Below are positions 1 to 12,604 of a stretch of DNA of 64,000 nucleotides, in pieces (position 1 is the stretch's first letter; each line of letters opens with the position of its first letter). The stretch is from Apostichopus japonicus. Taxonomy: Eukaryota > Echinodermata > Holothuroidea > Aspidochirotida > Stichopodidae. The notes beneath the pieces are model-generated. The model did no database searches and had not been told where the DNA came from. It saw nothing but the letters and a program-made list of their open reading frames with translations. The stretch covers positions 26,520,713 to 26,584,712 of the forward strand of contig NC_092574.1 of assembly GCF_037975245.1 (NCBI RefSeq). Reading direction: 5' to 3'. A program made the translations under genes and the position numbers.

Positions 1-930
1 TATATGCATCTCGCTGCTGTACTGCAGCAAGGGTATGAAGGCTACGTGAAATTACACTCTAGTTCTATATGCATCTCGCTGCTGTACTGCAGCAAGGGTA
101 TGAAGGCTGCATGAAATTACACTCTAGTTCTATATGCATCTCGCTGCTGTACTGCAGCAAGGGTATGAAGGCTGCTTGAAATTACACTCTAGTTTTATAT
201 GCATCTCGCTGCTGTACTGCAGCAAGGGTATGAAGGCTACGTGAAATTACACTCTGGTTCTATATGCATCTCGCTGCTGTACTGCAGCAAGGGTATGAAG
301 GCTGCATGATATTACACTCTGGTTCTATATGCATCTCGCTGCTGTACTGCAGCAAGGGTATGAAGGCTGCTTGAAATTACACTCTAGTTTTATATGCATC
401 TCGCTGCTGTACTGCAGCAAGGGTATGAAGGCTGCATGATATTACACTCTGGTTCTATATGCATCTCGCTGCTGTACTGCAGCAAGGGTATGAAGGCTAC
501 GTGAAATTACACTCTAGTTCTATATGCATCTCGCTGCTGTACTGCAGCAAGGGTATGAAGGCTGCATGATATTACACTCTGGTTCTATATGCATCTCGCT
601 GCTGTACTGCAGCAAGGGTATGAAGGCTACGTGAAATTACACTCTAGTTCTATATGCATCTCGCTGCTGTACTGCAGCAAGGGTATGAAGGCTGCATGAT
701 ATTACACTCTGGTTCTATATGCATCTCGCTGCTGTACTGCAGCAAGGGTATGAAGGCTACGTGAAATTACACTCTAGTTCTATATGCATCTCGCTGCTGT
801 ACTGCAGCAAGGGTATGAAGGCTGCTTGAAATTACACTCTAGTTCTATATGCATCTCGCTGCTGTACTGCAGCAAGGGTATGAAGGCTGCATGAAATTAC
901 ACTCTAGTTCTATGCATCTCGCTGCTGTTC
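1..930. repeat. 65-bp satellite array, about 14 copies
   Basis: The 65-bp unit begins TATATGCATCTCGCTGCTG and repeats head to tail from the window edge, so the array probably continues to the left. It ends in a truncated unit near 930. Copies differ mainly at a three-base spot (ACG, GCA or GCT before TGA) and at CTAG/CTGG. Each unit contains a small hairpin, GCTGC-TGTACT-GCAGC. Units 7 to 12 alternate two variants, giving a 130-bp dimer period. An open frame running out of the last unit (849-1130) is a by-product of the array. Confidence 0.97.
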
Positions 931-3170
931 TTTTCAAATGTTACATTTCGCTTGGAACATACCCTGAGGCGGTACACCGCATCTTCGTGAGTTTCAGATT
1001 GAAGATAGTGTGCTTCAAGAAATGTCATAATTTGAGCAAATGGATATACTGTGTATACTTGTTACAGTACAATGCTTTGACATTTACAGAGGGTCGTACC
1101 GTTCAATTAGGAACACTTAATTCACATTAAACCTTCAAGATTTATTCCAGTCAATTCTAGATCTAGCTTTTTTTAGTTTGCATGTACAACAGAATAGTGA
1201 TAGACTAAAAATTATGCAAATCAGACAGGCGAAGAGAAATTTGTTGGAGGAATGCAAGATCTCAAAAAGTCAAAAATACTTTGTTTATAAGTAATTTATC
1301 CTAATTTTAACTTGCTCGGTTTGGATGATTCACCAGGGACAAACATACCTGTCTCCTGACAGCACTGAGCAGCTATCCCTATAAACGGGTCTACAGAGTG
1401 ACCTGGTAACCATTCGAAACTGACTTTCCATGGTAACTGGTGATCACTCCAGTCAATTCAAAATATTGTGTGTTTAGTGTATACAGTACAGACAGAGCTA
1501 AAGGAGGTATAGAACAGTGTAGGTGATTTTATATATTTATATCACTCTGCAAATGCAAACAGCTTGCTGCAAACAAATTCAACATTTCAATTTCGGAAAA
1601 CGAAACGACACTTGACGATACTAAAATTACACAAATACCTACATGAGTACATTATACACTTGTGAGACCAGTGACATCAATCCACATTTTTCATGGCCAT
1701 GATTTCTTGCATTATACACTTCCATAGTAGGCAGTTAGCCCACATTTCTAATAATAATTCCATGACTTTCCAACTAAAAATAAACAACATTTGAAACTAA
1801 CATGCCATATGTCCACTTCAAGTAACACATTGATTTAATGTTACGGTAGTCAGCGATGCCTATTCATAGTTTGCAGCACATACACTATTTTGCATTCCTG
1901 TACAATGTATAGTAACGGATATTTACAGTGTTAATATAAAGTTCTGTATTAAAGATATGCTAAGGGCAAGGCTGCAATCATCTTGAAAGTACATTGACCC
2001 AGGACTCCCCCTCCCCCTTTTAGTTTTTTTAGAACATGGAACTAAAACCTTGTAGTTGTTGTCGTTGAGACTTTTGTTTGTAAAATTTTACAAATATGGT
2101 TTGTGCTGTAAGGCAATGTACAAAGTCTATTGTCTTCTTTTACCAAGACAATTATTGTCTTAAAGATTCTTCTCAATGTGTTCAAACAACAAAAATCGAG
2201 AAACTTTTCAAAAATTCTGATCACACCATTGGATAAATCAAGTGAAATAGTGGATTTTCTCTAGCTCTGGATATGCCACAATTAATACATCCCAACGTCT
2301 CTGTAAAATGACTACCCTCTTGTCCCTCCTGCATAAAACCTATCCCATTAACTTAGGATAAGTTCTTCCTGATGTATTTATATAGCTGTGATTTTGTTCC
2401 TAAATATTTAACAAGGCATCAAAAAATCAACATGATCTCGATACAATTTGCTGATGATGCAAATTTATATGTAAAACGTGTCTCCTATTTTGATATCGAG
2501 CTAGCTTAGAGTGTGTTATGAAGATGAATGTGTACATAAGTAATCTCAGACTATGATCTGTGTTATTTTGGTAGTGGGATTAAAGTCATAGTAACACAAA
2601 GCATGTATTAGCTAGGTTAGATTATTTTGCCCTTTAATCATAGAAACGGGGAAAAAACTACAATGACAAAAGCAATACAATTCCTTTAAGGATATGAGCA
2701 AACATCTAACTTCCTCGTTTCACTATAAGCTGTTCATTTTGAGAAGCTAAATATAGATCACACCAGCATCAAATTAGGGAGAGAAGGCTAAATATAGATA
2801 CAAGGATGTTAAAATGCAAAGTGATTTATTGTTAAAGCCATCGCAAACACTTTCGTCCAATCTAACAGTGCTATTTCAAGTTTTACAACTTAGCAAGTTT
2901 CTATTTAAAGCTGAAGGATCAGGAATAATGAGGATCGACATTTTATCTGGAAAATAGTGTTATAATGCACTTTCAAAGATTGCAATTTAGTAAATCTCTC
3001 TTCTTTATGTGTGGAATTCATGGCCAATCATATTAGGCCTACCACATATGATTATTTCCCAGGTGGGGGGGGTGGGGGAAGGAGGAGATGGGGAAGAGGG
3101 AAATCCCCATCAGAAAATTAAACATCCCACATATTTAATGTTAGGTTTGTATCATCTTTCTTGTAAAACA
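931..3170. other. non-genic AT-rich stretch
   Basis: No gene, RNA or convincing element was recognised. Only short open frames with no familiar protein features are present. Confidence 0.6.
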
Positions 3171-3174
3171 GATA

Positions 3175-4215
3175 TAGTCAGTTGGGGTAAAAAAAAACAA
3201 GGGGGTAGTTGGGGTAAAAAAAAAAAAACCCTTTTAATAGAAGTGGAATATTTAGCCAAAGTTCCAATTTATTTTGGCTGATAGTCCTATATGTCTAGTT
3301 TATTATTATATAATTTCTGGAACTCTATGTCACTTCGCTGCCAATCACCGCTTCATCGAATCAAGCGAATGCTAAACTAGCAAAATTTTAAGCTGGTACC
3401 ACATATATCCGAAACTTTCTCCTGCATACCCAGCTTATATGATGTGGAGATTATTCCAGCAGTTACAGCATAGCAGTTAGTGATATTACACTCCCCCATG
3501 GTAGAATTACTCCAACTTCATTCACGCTTCATGGGGGGGCCTTGTTTTTTTTTACCCCCAAAAAATGATGCGAATGGGGTAAAAAAAACAAGTACTTTCC
3601 GGCTCCAATGTACTCCCTATTTTGCCCGAATGGATGAATTTTTCCATAATGTTGATTTTTAGAGGTTAGGCAAATAGTTTTCATGTCTGTCATGTGTCAA
3701 AAATGTTAAATAATTGGGCAGAAGTAACTGAAATTGGCTCAACTCTAATGTTTCTACTATATTACACCACATTTATGTAGCATCATATACACACTGTACA
3801 GTATGAATATGGCTGAGCATGACATATGACACGAGCCATCCATAATTACGAATTAAGACAATTTCACAATTGTTTTCCTTTTGCATGTAAAGGTAGTAGC
3901 TCATACTTAGATGTAATTATATGCAAACATGATTTTAAGATACATTCATGAAGAAAATAGCTGTTTTCTAGCAATGTTTTTTTTTATCCCGGCATTGTTT
4001 TACTTTACCCCGAATTAAGCAAATTTTTGGGATAAAAAAAACAACAACATTTTTCGCAAAACACGACACTTTCCATTTACAAAAAAGTTATTTTTGTTAG
4101 ATTCTCTTTAAGAGAATCCCACTCCACACACTTGAACATTGGAACGAAACAATACCTCTTACTCATCAATTTTTAGAGCAAACTTTAGGTAAATTGTTTT
4201 TTTTTACCCCACTTG
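3175..4215. repeat. cluster of T-run/CCC motifs in both orientations
   Basis: The motif TTGTTTTTTTTACCCC, or its complement GGGGTAAAAAAAACAA, occurs several times here: about 3182, 3215, 3540, 3577, 3975, 4029 and 4192. Two pairs face each other (about 3538 with 3578, and 3973 with 4030) and look like ends of small inverted-repeat elements. No gene is present. Element identity is unknown. Confidence 0.55.
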
Positions 4216-6690
4216 ACTATAATAAGGTTTCCATAGATCAAATGCAATGCTGCTTTAAAGTCATTTGCGACACAATTATAAAGCCAATGATTGACCGTTG
4301 CATGACCATCCAAAATAAACTCTTGACCTCTCTCTATAATTGGATTTGACAAAGATTGCCCAGTTAAGAAGCCAAGCAATACACTTATCGTTAATAACAT
4401 AATCTGGTGGAATATAAGGACAAACATGTATAAATAGAAATGATCAGAGAAATTGGCACAATGCTATCTTTTTGCAAAATCTTTTAGTCAGTTTTCCATT
4501 CAAGAGGGAGGAACCCCCAAGTTAACAATTAAGTGAGAAATTGAGATTATATGGATGTTTCTATATGGCTGCGGTATTATCAATTTCATGCCACAGTGCA
4601 CTCCTTTGCAATATAGTTGCATGTTACATAGATTTGTATATCACATGTAGCTTCTCATGTCTATAAAGTAAAGGCAATTCATTCTTTTTTTCTCCTTTTG
4701 CCGAACTCCAATTGCTAGCTATGGCAATATGGCAATGTATGTAAATTCCATTTTAACCCTATTTTAACTTAAGTTCACAATAATCACATTTACATATATT
4801 TTTCCCCTTGAGATCCAGCTGTGAATGAAGCCTTTGGAAAACCTGACGGTTGCAATGTTACTGTTTGGCATGTTACGTGGGCCAGTTAGCCCTTCAATCT
4901 CCCTCATATTCACCAATCCACACATGTCAAAAGAAACTTATATGCCAATAGTAAATTGTGTAACAAGTGCTGAAATGCATGACAAGGATCAACTAGCCTA
5001 TTAAACACCATCGAATCATACAAATAAATCAAGTCTTATTACTTTAAAACCAAACTTTATATGATCAGGATGAGACATATTTTTGCTGGAACTTATTTAA
5101 TTGATCCCTTGTGAAGTACCTTCAATGTCTATAATTTATACTATATTTACATTGAGATACATAGAAGTGTTTAAACAGAACTATAAAAGCGATCATTTGT
5201 TAGGATCCCCCTCCTCCCCCTCCCCCCCTACCTTCCTTTCCCGATCCCCAATCCTCATTTCCGACCACTATTAATGGTTATAATTTTGTTCAACTTATGA
5301 CAGAACAGCCAACCCAACGTTTGTCGTGCTTTTCATTTGATACAAATTACTGTTGGATCGAGGCACTTGCTCATCACAAACCAACCACAAACAACTTTAC
5401 TGGATTCATGGCTTGGATACGTGAAGAGCAAATATTTCCTTCTCACGTACAAAACTGTTTCGATCTTTTTTCGTATATTGGAGAAGATAAAAAAAAAAAA
5501 AACAGGGCTTGTGGCATTTAACAATGCAAATTTATTTCATTCTTACCACCCACGCTGCTGACAAGCGGGATGCTTTATGCATTCGCATACAGATCGGTAA
5601 ACTATATATTGTATGCAGTAGGCCGGGGCATGTGTGTCTTCGATAAATACTTTGCACTGTGAATCTACATAGATCTGTTCCTTCGGAGGCTTACAAAATT
5701 TATCTTCTCAAAATTGATTGATATAGTCAGTTGTGTTCCCGTCGGCAATTTAGCCTAAAATATCTTACCGAAGGAGAAGATAGGAAAAAGGAAGAAAAAA
5801 CTTTCATAAGATAAATATTAATGACCAGGCACCATTCTGCATTTCAGATGATGAATTAAGTGAAGTGAATCTAAATTACTTCTTTTTTTCTTTAATTTAA
5901 AATGAATCAAGTTTGAAATCCTCTCACATGTTATGCCACATACTGTAGCTGTTGGGCTATCATGGCATTTTCTTATGAGCTGATATATGGGATTGGGTAA
6001 AGTATATAAGCAGACTCTTCAGTAGGAATTTGTTTTTGGTTTATTCAAGGTTTTCTGTCTTGTTATATCCACCGAGAGATAATGCGTCAAAAATTCACCG
6101 TAACAAGTATAGTCACGAATCGGGCCATGGTAATCAAGCTTCAATATGTAAGTAACTTTACGGTTACTTTGTTCACTCTTGACACAGAACCAAGTAAAGT
6201 TTACTAAAGTTGTGAGGAACACTAGGTATTAAAGGGAGGAGATGATTTATTCTAACCACCATTGTGTGGAGGAGTACACTGCTGCTCTTTCACAACAAGT
6301 TAAGTACCTTGAAGAGGAAACTGTTGCTCATTGGAAACCGATAGAAAATCTTAAGAGCAGAATATCACCTGGGATCTGCATGCAGACCAATCATGGCTAG
6401 AGGGAGGTTTTGTGAACAAGTTGGAAAACCTTTTCAAATCACAGGAAATGATGAGCGACTATATTGCCTCTTATTCTTGTCGACTGTCTTACCAGTTCAT
6501 CAGAATTACAGCATCCAATTACAGAAAATTTACATAAGTTTTCTATTGTAAGTTAGTACAAGTTTGCTCCTTCCTTTTCTCAACAGCACACTTGCCATCA
6601 GCATCACTCACAAATACTACTCCTATCTTGACAGAGCACACTGCTGCTAGATGCTGTTATCGTAAGGATTATGGAAGGATTCTTCTCTCT
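4216..6690. other. non-genic stretch
   Basis: Overlapping short open frames occur on both strands near 5300-5560, but none resembles a known protein or shows paired splice sites. C-rich and A-rich tracts occur near 5207-5230 and 5489-5502. Nothing else was recognised. Confidence 0.55.
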
Positions 6691-6696
6691 TTACAT

Positions 6697-6865
6697 CTGC
6701 CGAAAACTGACCACTAGCTGCCAAAAAATGAACACAGTTAGCTGCCGAAAAATGAACACTTTCTGCCGAAAAATTACCACTAGCTGCCGAATGCCGAAAA
6801 AATAACCACTAGCTGCCAAAAACTGAACCCTACTGTAGCTCTGCTGAAAACTGATGCTGCAATCA
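6697..6865. repeat. degenerate 20-25 bp minisatellite
   Basis: About seven imperfect copies of a unit like CTAGCTGCCGAAAAATGAAC occur in a row. The copies vary in length and share the GCYGAAAA core. The 68-residue open frame across it on the minus strand is a repeat artefact. Confidence 0.8.
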
Positions 6866-9453
6866 AACACAAAATGCTGCTTTAATGTTAACAGCAAACT
6901 GGCTTTCTTTTCACTTCTGATTATTTGTTCTGACAGCAGATTGTTTCTCCAATATAAATACCTGTGTTTGAATTGCCAAACAAGCTTTTATGTTATAAAA
7001 AGATATTAGTCAGAACATACTTTGGAATATAAAATTGCATCATACAGCAGACCAGCAAAGTACAGGTTTGATTAGATCATGCACAGGATATATGTATTGT
7101 TTCAATCACAAAGGGGAGGAATCGAGGTAGGACAACAATATTTGAAAAACCTAGTCAATATAACGAAGTTGAGGGTCTTGTTGCTTGTAAAACCCAAAGA
7201 ACAAACAAAAGTAATTTTTGTTGTCACCCACAGATGCCCTTGATCCTATGGGTATAGTGGTAGGGGCAGGGGGAGAGGGATGGACAGTAGATTAATTTCT
7301 TTGTAGATTGTAATGAAATACCCTATGGAATCTGATCTTCATACCGGGAGGGGGTAAGGGAGGGGTCAAGGGTCAACTTGGGAACATTGCTACAATGTCA
7401 CCAGTTAATAGGCTTCATAAAAGGGAAAGTGCAATAGAAGCATCAAGACAGGTAATCGGGTAGCGTACAGTGTATACATAATAGACCTGTCAAACAGATT
7501 GCATTGATAGCAATTTTATATGGATAAATATGAATCTGGAAAGTGAAATATTGACTTCAGCAATCATGTAAGTGTTTTAAGGGAGGAAAGAGTGTAAAAA
7601 GAATGAACTGAAAACAGATTCCTTCTTTCAACTATTGATTGCATGGTGGAATATGACTGCCGTTCAGAAAAAAATTGTCACAATTATATCGTCATTTTGC
7701 GATAAATTACTTTAATCAATAGACAAGGAAGATCTGTGCTGTAATGTTCAGATGCAGAACACAACGCTATACTAACTTTATATAGTTGATTCAGTTTATT
7801 CAAATCCCAACCTTTAAACAGCCTCTTTTTCAATGCTTTCTAAAACAAAAACTATAGGCCTCACAGTTCAGGTTTCTCTTGCAAATAAATGCTGTTGGCT
7901 TTTTTTCTCTCTTTCCTCCCCCCCCCCCCCTTCTTTTTTTCCTGTTTCTGCACAGTACACTAATGGATGCACTGAACTACAGCTGACAAGACACATGTAA
8001 ATGCTTCAATTTTATGACAAGCACTTTACAGCGAGAGTTTATTCACTGAAATATCGCAAAAACCTTGTACAACTGGCTGGCTGGCTGGCTGGATAGATAG
8101 CAAATAAGCAGGCAGGCCTGGAAGAGACTGTAGAGGAATACGAATAAGAAGCTAAAGCAATCATTTTCACTGTCTCTCTATCTCTCTCTCTGCATACTAC
8201 ACAAGTTTGCACAATGACTATAGCAGAACACCTCTGCAAACTCTGTCTGAATCAAAGGTCAATCTATTTATAGCCTGCATTTTACAGGGGGTGATGCTTT
8301 TATTAAATGCATGAGCTGGAGAGTGAACAGGGGAAAAAAGAAATTATTCCAAGACAGAGAGAATTGTAAGGAGAGGGAATCATCATGTAATCAACTCCTG
8401 AATTGTGTTAGGCAGCAGGCAATTAGTAAGTAATGGATTTAAAGTTGTCACGAGATTAGGCAATTTAAAACAACAACCTTGCACTTGCTTCTTCTTTTTT
8501 TCTTTCATTTCTCAGTTTCTTTCTTTTTCCTCCATTTTTTTGAGGTTGTTAAAGTTACAGTTACATTCTTGTCATTCTTTGATGATAGTTTTAAACCATT
8601 AAAGTAAATCCTGATGACAAGGATATTTATGATGATTAAAGTTAACTGAACAATACAAAAAGCTACCCCTGTATTAACAAACTTTCTGTTACATGTTCTG
8701 CAAATGTTAGGTGAAAAAATTCATCCTGAACAGCTTGGTTATATTTTGAAGATATTTTAAATTTTATAATTTGATGAAGATTTATGAATGTAGACCTGAC
8801 AATAGCAGGGCAACTAAACTGAAAATGTTGTTTATTTTTAATTCTCGTGTTCAAATCACTTATCAAAAAAAAAGAAGAAAATAGTATCCTTGTAGACATG
8901 GTATCTGTAATTAGATGCTTTTACATGAGCATGGACAACTAATCATTCTAATCCTATGCTCTCACCACCACACGGTTGTTGTACATACAAAACAACAAGG
9001 GAGCCTGGGCATGACATCATCAGCCACTGGCATATTCCTTTCTGCGCCTTTCGCAGTAATTTTATAACAATATTCCTTAAATCTCGAGTACTACCCAGAA
9101 GAAGATACAAGCCATCAAATCAAGACAGCATCTGAGATATTTTTTATACTTATTGCCATATGAGATTTAATTATACTTCAGTTTACCAAGATGGATCATC
9201 CATTTGGTGTTACAAATTTTGACTTCCAACTTTTGTATTAATCTATCACGTACCAAATGGGACTCCAATTGTTCCTAATTCTTCGATTTTTTTTCTAGTA
9301 CTCATGAATGTTATGAAAACTTTATTATATCCAAGCTACTGATATTAACTGCACTATTTTAGGATTTTGGAATTTGTGTTTTATTATAGCAAATTAACCC
9401 CAAATCAGCAGAAATATGGCTGCGCTTGAAACTCATCATCCACACCCAATTGA
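6866..9453. other. non-genic stretch with simple repeats
   Basis: No gene was recognised. It holds a poly-C run (about 7918-7930), a (CTGG)n run (about 8070-8091), a CT-rich run (about 8170-8192) and a weak CAGGTAA-containing repeat match near 7448. Confidence 0.55.
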
Positions 9454-10104
9454 GAGGTGAAGAGTTCCTTAAGATGACACCCCACTAGAGAGGAGGTGAA
9501 GAGTTCCTCAGGTCTACACCCCACTAGAGAGGTGAAGAGTTCCTCAGGTCGACACCCCACTAGAGAGGTGAAGAGTTCCTCAGGTCAACACCCCACTAAA
9601 GAGGTGAAGATTTCCTCAGGTCGACACCCCACTATAGAGGTGAAAAGTTCCTCAGGTCTACACCCCAGTAGAGAGGTGAAGAGTTCCTCAGGTTGACACC
9701 CCACTAGAGAGGTGAAGAGTTCCTCAGGTCGACACCCCAGTAGAGAAGTGAAGAGTTCCTCAGGTCGACACCCCACTAGAGAGGTGAAGAGTTCCTCAGG
9801 TCGACACCCCACTATAGAGGTGAAGAGTTCCTCGGGTCGACACCCCAGTAGAGAGGTGAAGAGTTCCTCAGGTCGACACCCCAGTAGAGAGGTGAAGAGT
9901 TCCTCAGGTCGACACCCCACTATAGAGGTGAAGAGTTCCTCAGGTCGACACCCCACTACAGAGGTGAAGTGTTCCTCAGGTTGACACCCCAGTAGAGAGG
10001 TGAAGAGTTCCTCAGGTCGACACCCCACTATAGAGGTGAAGAGTTCCTCAGGTTGGCACCCTACTATAGAGGTGAAGAGTTCCTCAGGTCGACACCCCAC
10101 TATC
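9454..10104. repeat. 36-bp minisatellite, about 18 copies, one open frame on each strand
   Basis: The unit runs GAGGTGAAGAGTTCCTCAGG, then TCGACACCCCACTAGA. Because 36 is a multiple of three, one frame on each strand stays open through many units: EVKSSSGRHPTR on plus, and GCRPEELFTSLV on minus (171 residues, 9585-10100). The frames break where the GTCGAC core has changed to GTTGAC (9693, 9979) or GTCAAC (9583), which makes TGA codons. I see no splice sites or non-repeat flanks that would make this a gene, so I call it a non-coding array. Confidence 0.93.
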
Positions 10105-10371
10105 TGCCAATTTTATCAAATCACAAGATTTTTACATTATGTAAAAGTGTCACTGCGCAGCTATTAACATTGCATACATGCACTAAGAGAAACGAATCAT
10201 TCTTTCTTCTTAGCCATGAGTGTATTACATAACAACTTCATATCGATTCATATCGTCATCATTCAATTGTCAATGAAACAACCGTTCATCCAAGACTTGA
10301 GACGTTCTGAAATTCTTTTCGAAGGAATAGCACGGGCAACCTTTTTCTTGTCAAACCCATCTAAAACACAT

Positions 10372-10397
10372 TCATTACATTACATTACATTACATTA
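10372..10397. repeat. (CATTA)n microsatellite
   Basis: About five perfect copies of CATTA occur in a row. They lie about 270 bp after the 36-bp array. Confidence 0.85.
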
Positions 10398-10982
10398 AAG
10401 GGAGAAACAAACTCACCACAGGGAATAACAAATTATCAAATCAAAAGATACAGTACAGTAGGTGCTTCCAATTGTCCCATGCGTCTTGATTTATGGCAAT
10501 ACTAATGCATAAGCACTATAGCTGGGAATGTGATGTCTATCCCCCCTTCACCTCCCCCCCCCCTTATTATCTTTTTCCCTACTGCAATGATAGAACTTAA
10601 AAGTTAGCAGCAAGGGAGTATGCCTGAGGACTAAGTCTGAGGATATGTCGAATATTTCAACTGATTGTACAGGTACTGAGTTGTGAGTAATTTGCATGCA
10701 AATAGCCACTTTGTGGTTTTGCACATTTTTGCAGCTCACAGAAAATTAGAAGCCTCAACAGATCATCCTGAGATCTGGTTTCATGTTTACATATATACAG
10801 GGCACTAACCACAGAGCGAATTACATATAAACACTTAATGCAACGAGACGAGACGAGGTGATAGAATTCTGGCAGAACTTCATATATTAACGGTGCTGTA
10901 GACAGAGAGTAATTCTGAATTATGGTGATGTGTACCATGATATAATGTACACAGAAACTACAAAACATATGGTTTGTATATA

Positions 10983-11276
10983 TATGGGATGTACATGGGA
11001 TGTACATGGGATGTACGTGGGATGTAAATGGGATGTATATATGGAATGATGTGGGATATATATGGGATGTACATGGGATGTATATGGGATGTTCATGGAA
11101 TGTACATGGGATGTGCATGGAATGTATGTGGGATGTACATGGGATGTATGAATTATGGGATGTACATGTGAGATTTATGGGATGTACATGTATATGGGAT
11201 TTATGGGATGTATATGGGATTTATGGGATGTACATGGGATGTATGTGGGATGTACATGGAATGTATATGGGATGTA
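10983..11276. repeat. short-period GGGATGTACAT minisatellite
   Basis: The array has repeating units of roughly 10-12 bp around TGGGATGTACATGGGATGTA, with interspersed TTTATGGGATG variants. Open frames of 102 residues (plus) and 153 residues (minus, extending to 10657) cross it. They are Met/Gly/Trp- or His/Pro-rich repeat translations, not recognisable proteins. Confidence 0.9.
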
Positions 11277-12522
11277 TATATTCACTGTATGATTTGCATA
11301 TTCCTTAAATTCTGCATATCATGATATGTACAGTAGAAGGCCTTTTGGAGGCATGCTGTAGGTTTAGACAGACTTATGTCACACTCAAGTTATACAGTTT
11401 GCATTGCCTTCCATAGATCCAGGACTTCACACACCTTCTAGTCTGAAATCGAATGACATTTAAATCCATCGACTTGTGGCTGAAATTACTGTAGGTTCTA
11501 AATATAAACTGTATATGAAATTAATCTGTAGATGCCAACACAACAAGTTGAATCAAGAACCTGACCTACAGTATGTACAGTAGTGGAAAATTAGGTTAGT
11601 AATTATATCATTTAAGGTCTATTGGCAATTTTCACTTCTTCAGCACCATCCACAAGAAACAAAATCAATATTGCATTTTCTTACTCTCGATAATGAACTG
11701 CAGCTGTCAGGCGTCTTGTTCACTGTATAAAGATTTATGGTAAGTATGTATGTAGGCTTTACAAAACGAAAAACCTTGTCTGATTCAACTAGAGCACTTC
11801 AAACAAAAATCAGTAAATATTTGTGCAACTGAAATGTCTGGGAGACATATATCACTTGAAAGTTTATAAGAATATATATGCCAGTTTACATTAAAGCAAA
11901 ACAATAACACTAGTTTTCCTCAATAACTGTTGTAGGACTTAGATAATACTGCGACTTTATTTACATTATGCCCAACTCAGTTAATACAAAAACAGTCCTT
12001 CAAAAACATTTCCAGGGATTTAACTGACTACACAAAGGCATCCCATCAACTTTGCCAAAGAATTGGGAAACTTCTTCAAAAAGCAAAGGAAGTTTTTGGT
12101 TAAAAGAGAATTCAAATGAAAAACATCACCTACAAACAAGTCCACACTATGTTAAAATCAATGAACTATGATATTCAGCTCAAGATTCAAAATGACCTAG
12201 TGAATGAGGACCACACCCCTCCCTCATCCCTTCCCTTCTTTTCTCCTCCCCTTTCCCTCCCCTCCCTCCACAAAGGCAAGAAATGGGACCTCAAAGGCAA
12301 CCAAGCATTGAAGTAAATGTATATTACGAGAACTAACATGGACAGTGACTTAAAACTTACACTTCCAACAAGGACATGCTTCATAAAGGATCCATACCAC
12401 ATTGAGTACAGAGTACTGTCTACAACACATCATGGGCATTGTACTCCTGACGTCAGCTGGATTGTGTCTCAAGCTAATCACAAATTTCTCTCCATAATTC
12501 ATAGACACTAATGTAAATACAC

Positions 12523-12604
12523 ATGTCTGTAGAAGACCCAACTAGGATCGAAACATCACTCATATATATTTTACTTACACAGGCTATTATTTGCAGTTTG
12601 TTAA
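12523..12604 (+). repeat. dispersed repeat with GAAGA-stem-GAAAC module (copy A)
   Basis: This stretch matches, in inverse orientation, the copy at 27310-27408. Shared blocks in order are GAAGA, a short stem-loop, CTAGGATCGAAACRTCA, TTACTTACACAGGCT (TTACACAGGCT in copy B) and GCAGTTTG. In this copy the stem has one mismatch (GACCC/GGATC). Similar modules recur near the ends of invertebrate retroelements; I suspect a Penelope-like element remnant but cannot prove it. Confidence 0.55.

Noticed and set aside
1-930. CRISPR-like regular repeats
   Set aside because: Units are directly adjacent with no unique spacers, in an animal genome; these are satellites. The same applies to the arrays at 9.5, 26 and 61 kb.
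9585-10100. 171-codon minus-strand open frame
   Set aside because: It is a translation of the 36-bp minisatellite; the opposite strand is also open, and stops coincide with CpG decay. No flanking splice sites or unique sequence.
10657-11308. 153- and 102-codon open frames on opposite strands
   Set aside because: Most of both frames comes from the GGGATGTACAT minisatellite and the rest has no recognisable feature.
12530-12560. Active hammerhead ribozyme
   Set aside because: The invariant CTGANGA core is changed in both copies, and flanking helices I and III are not evident.
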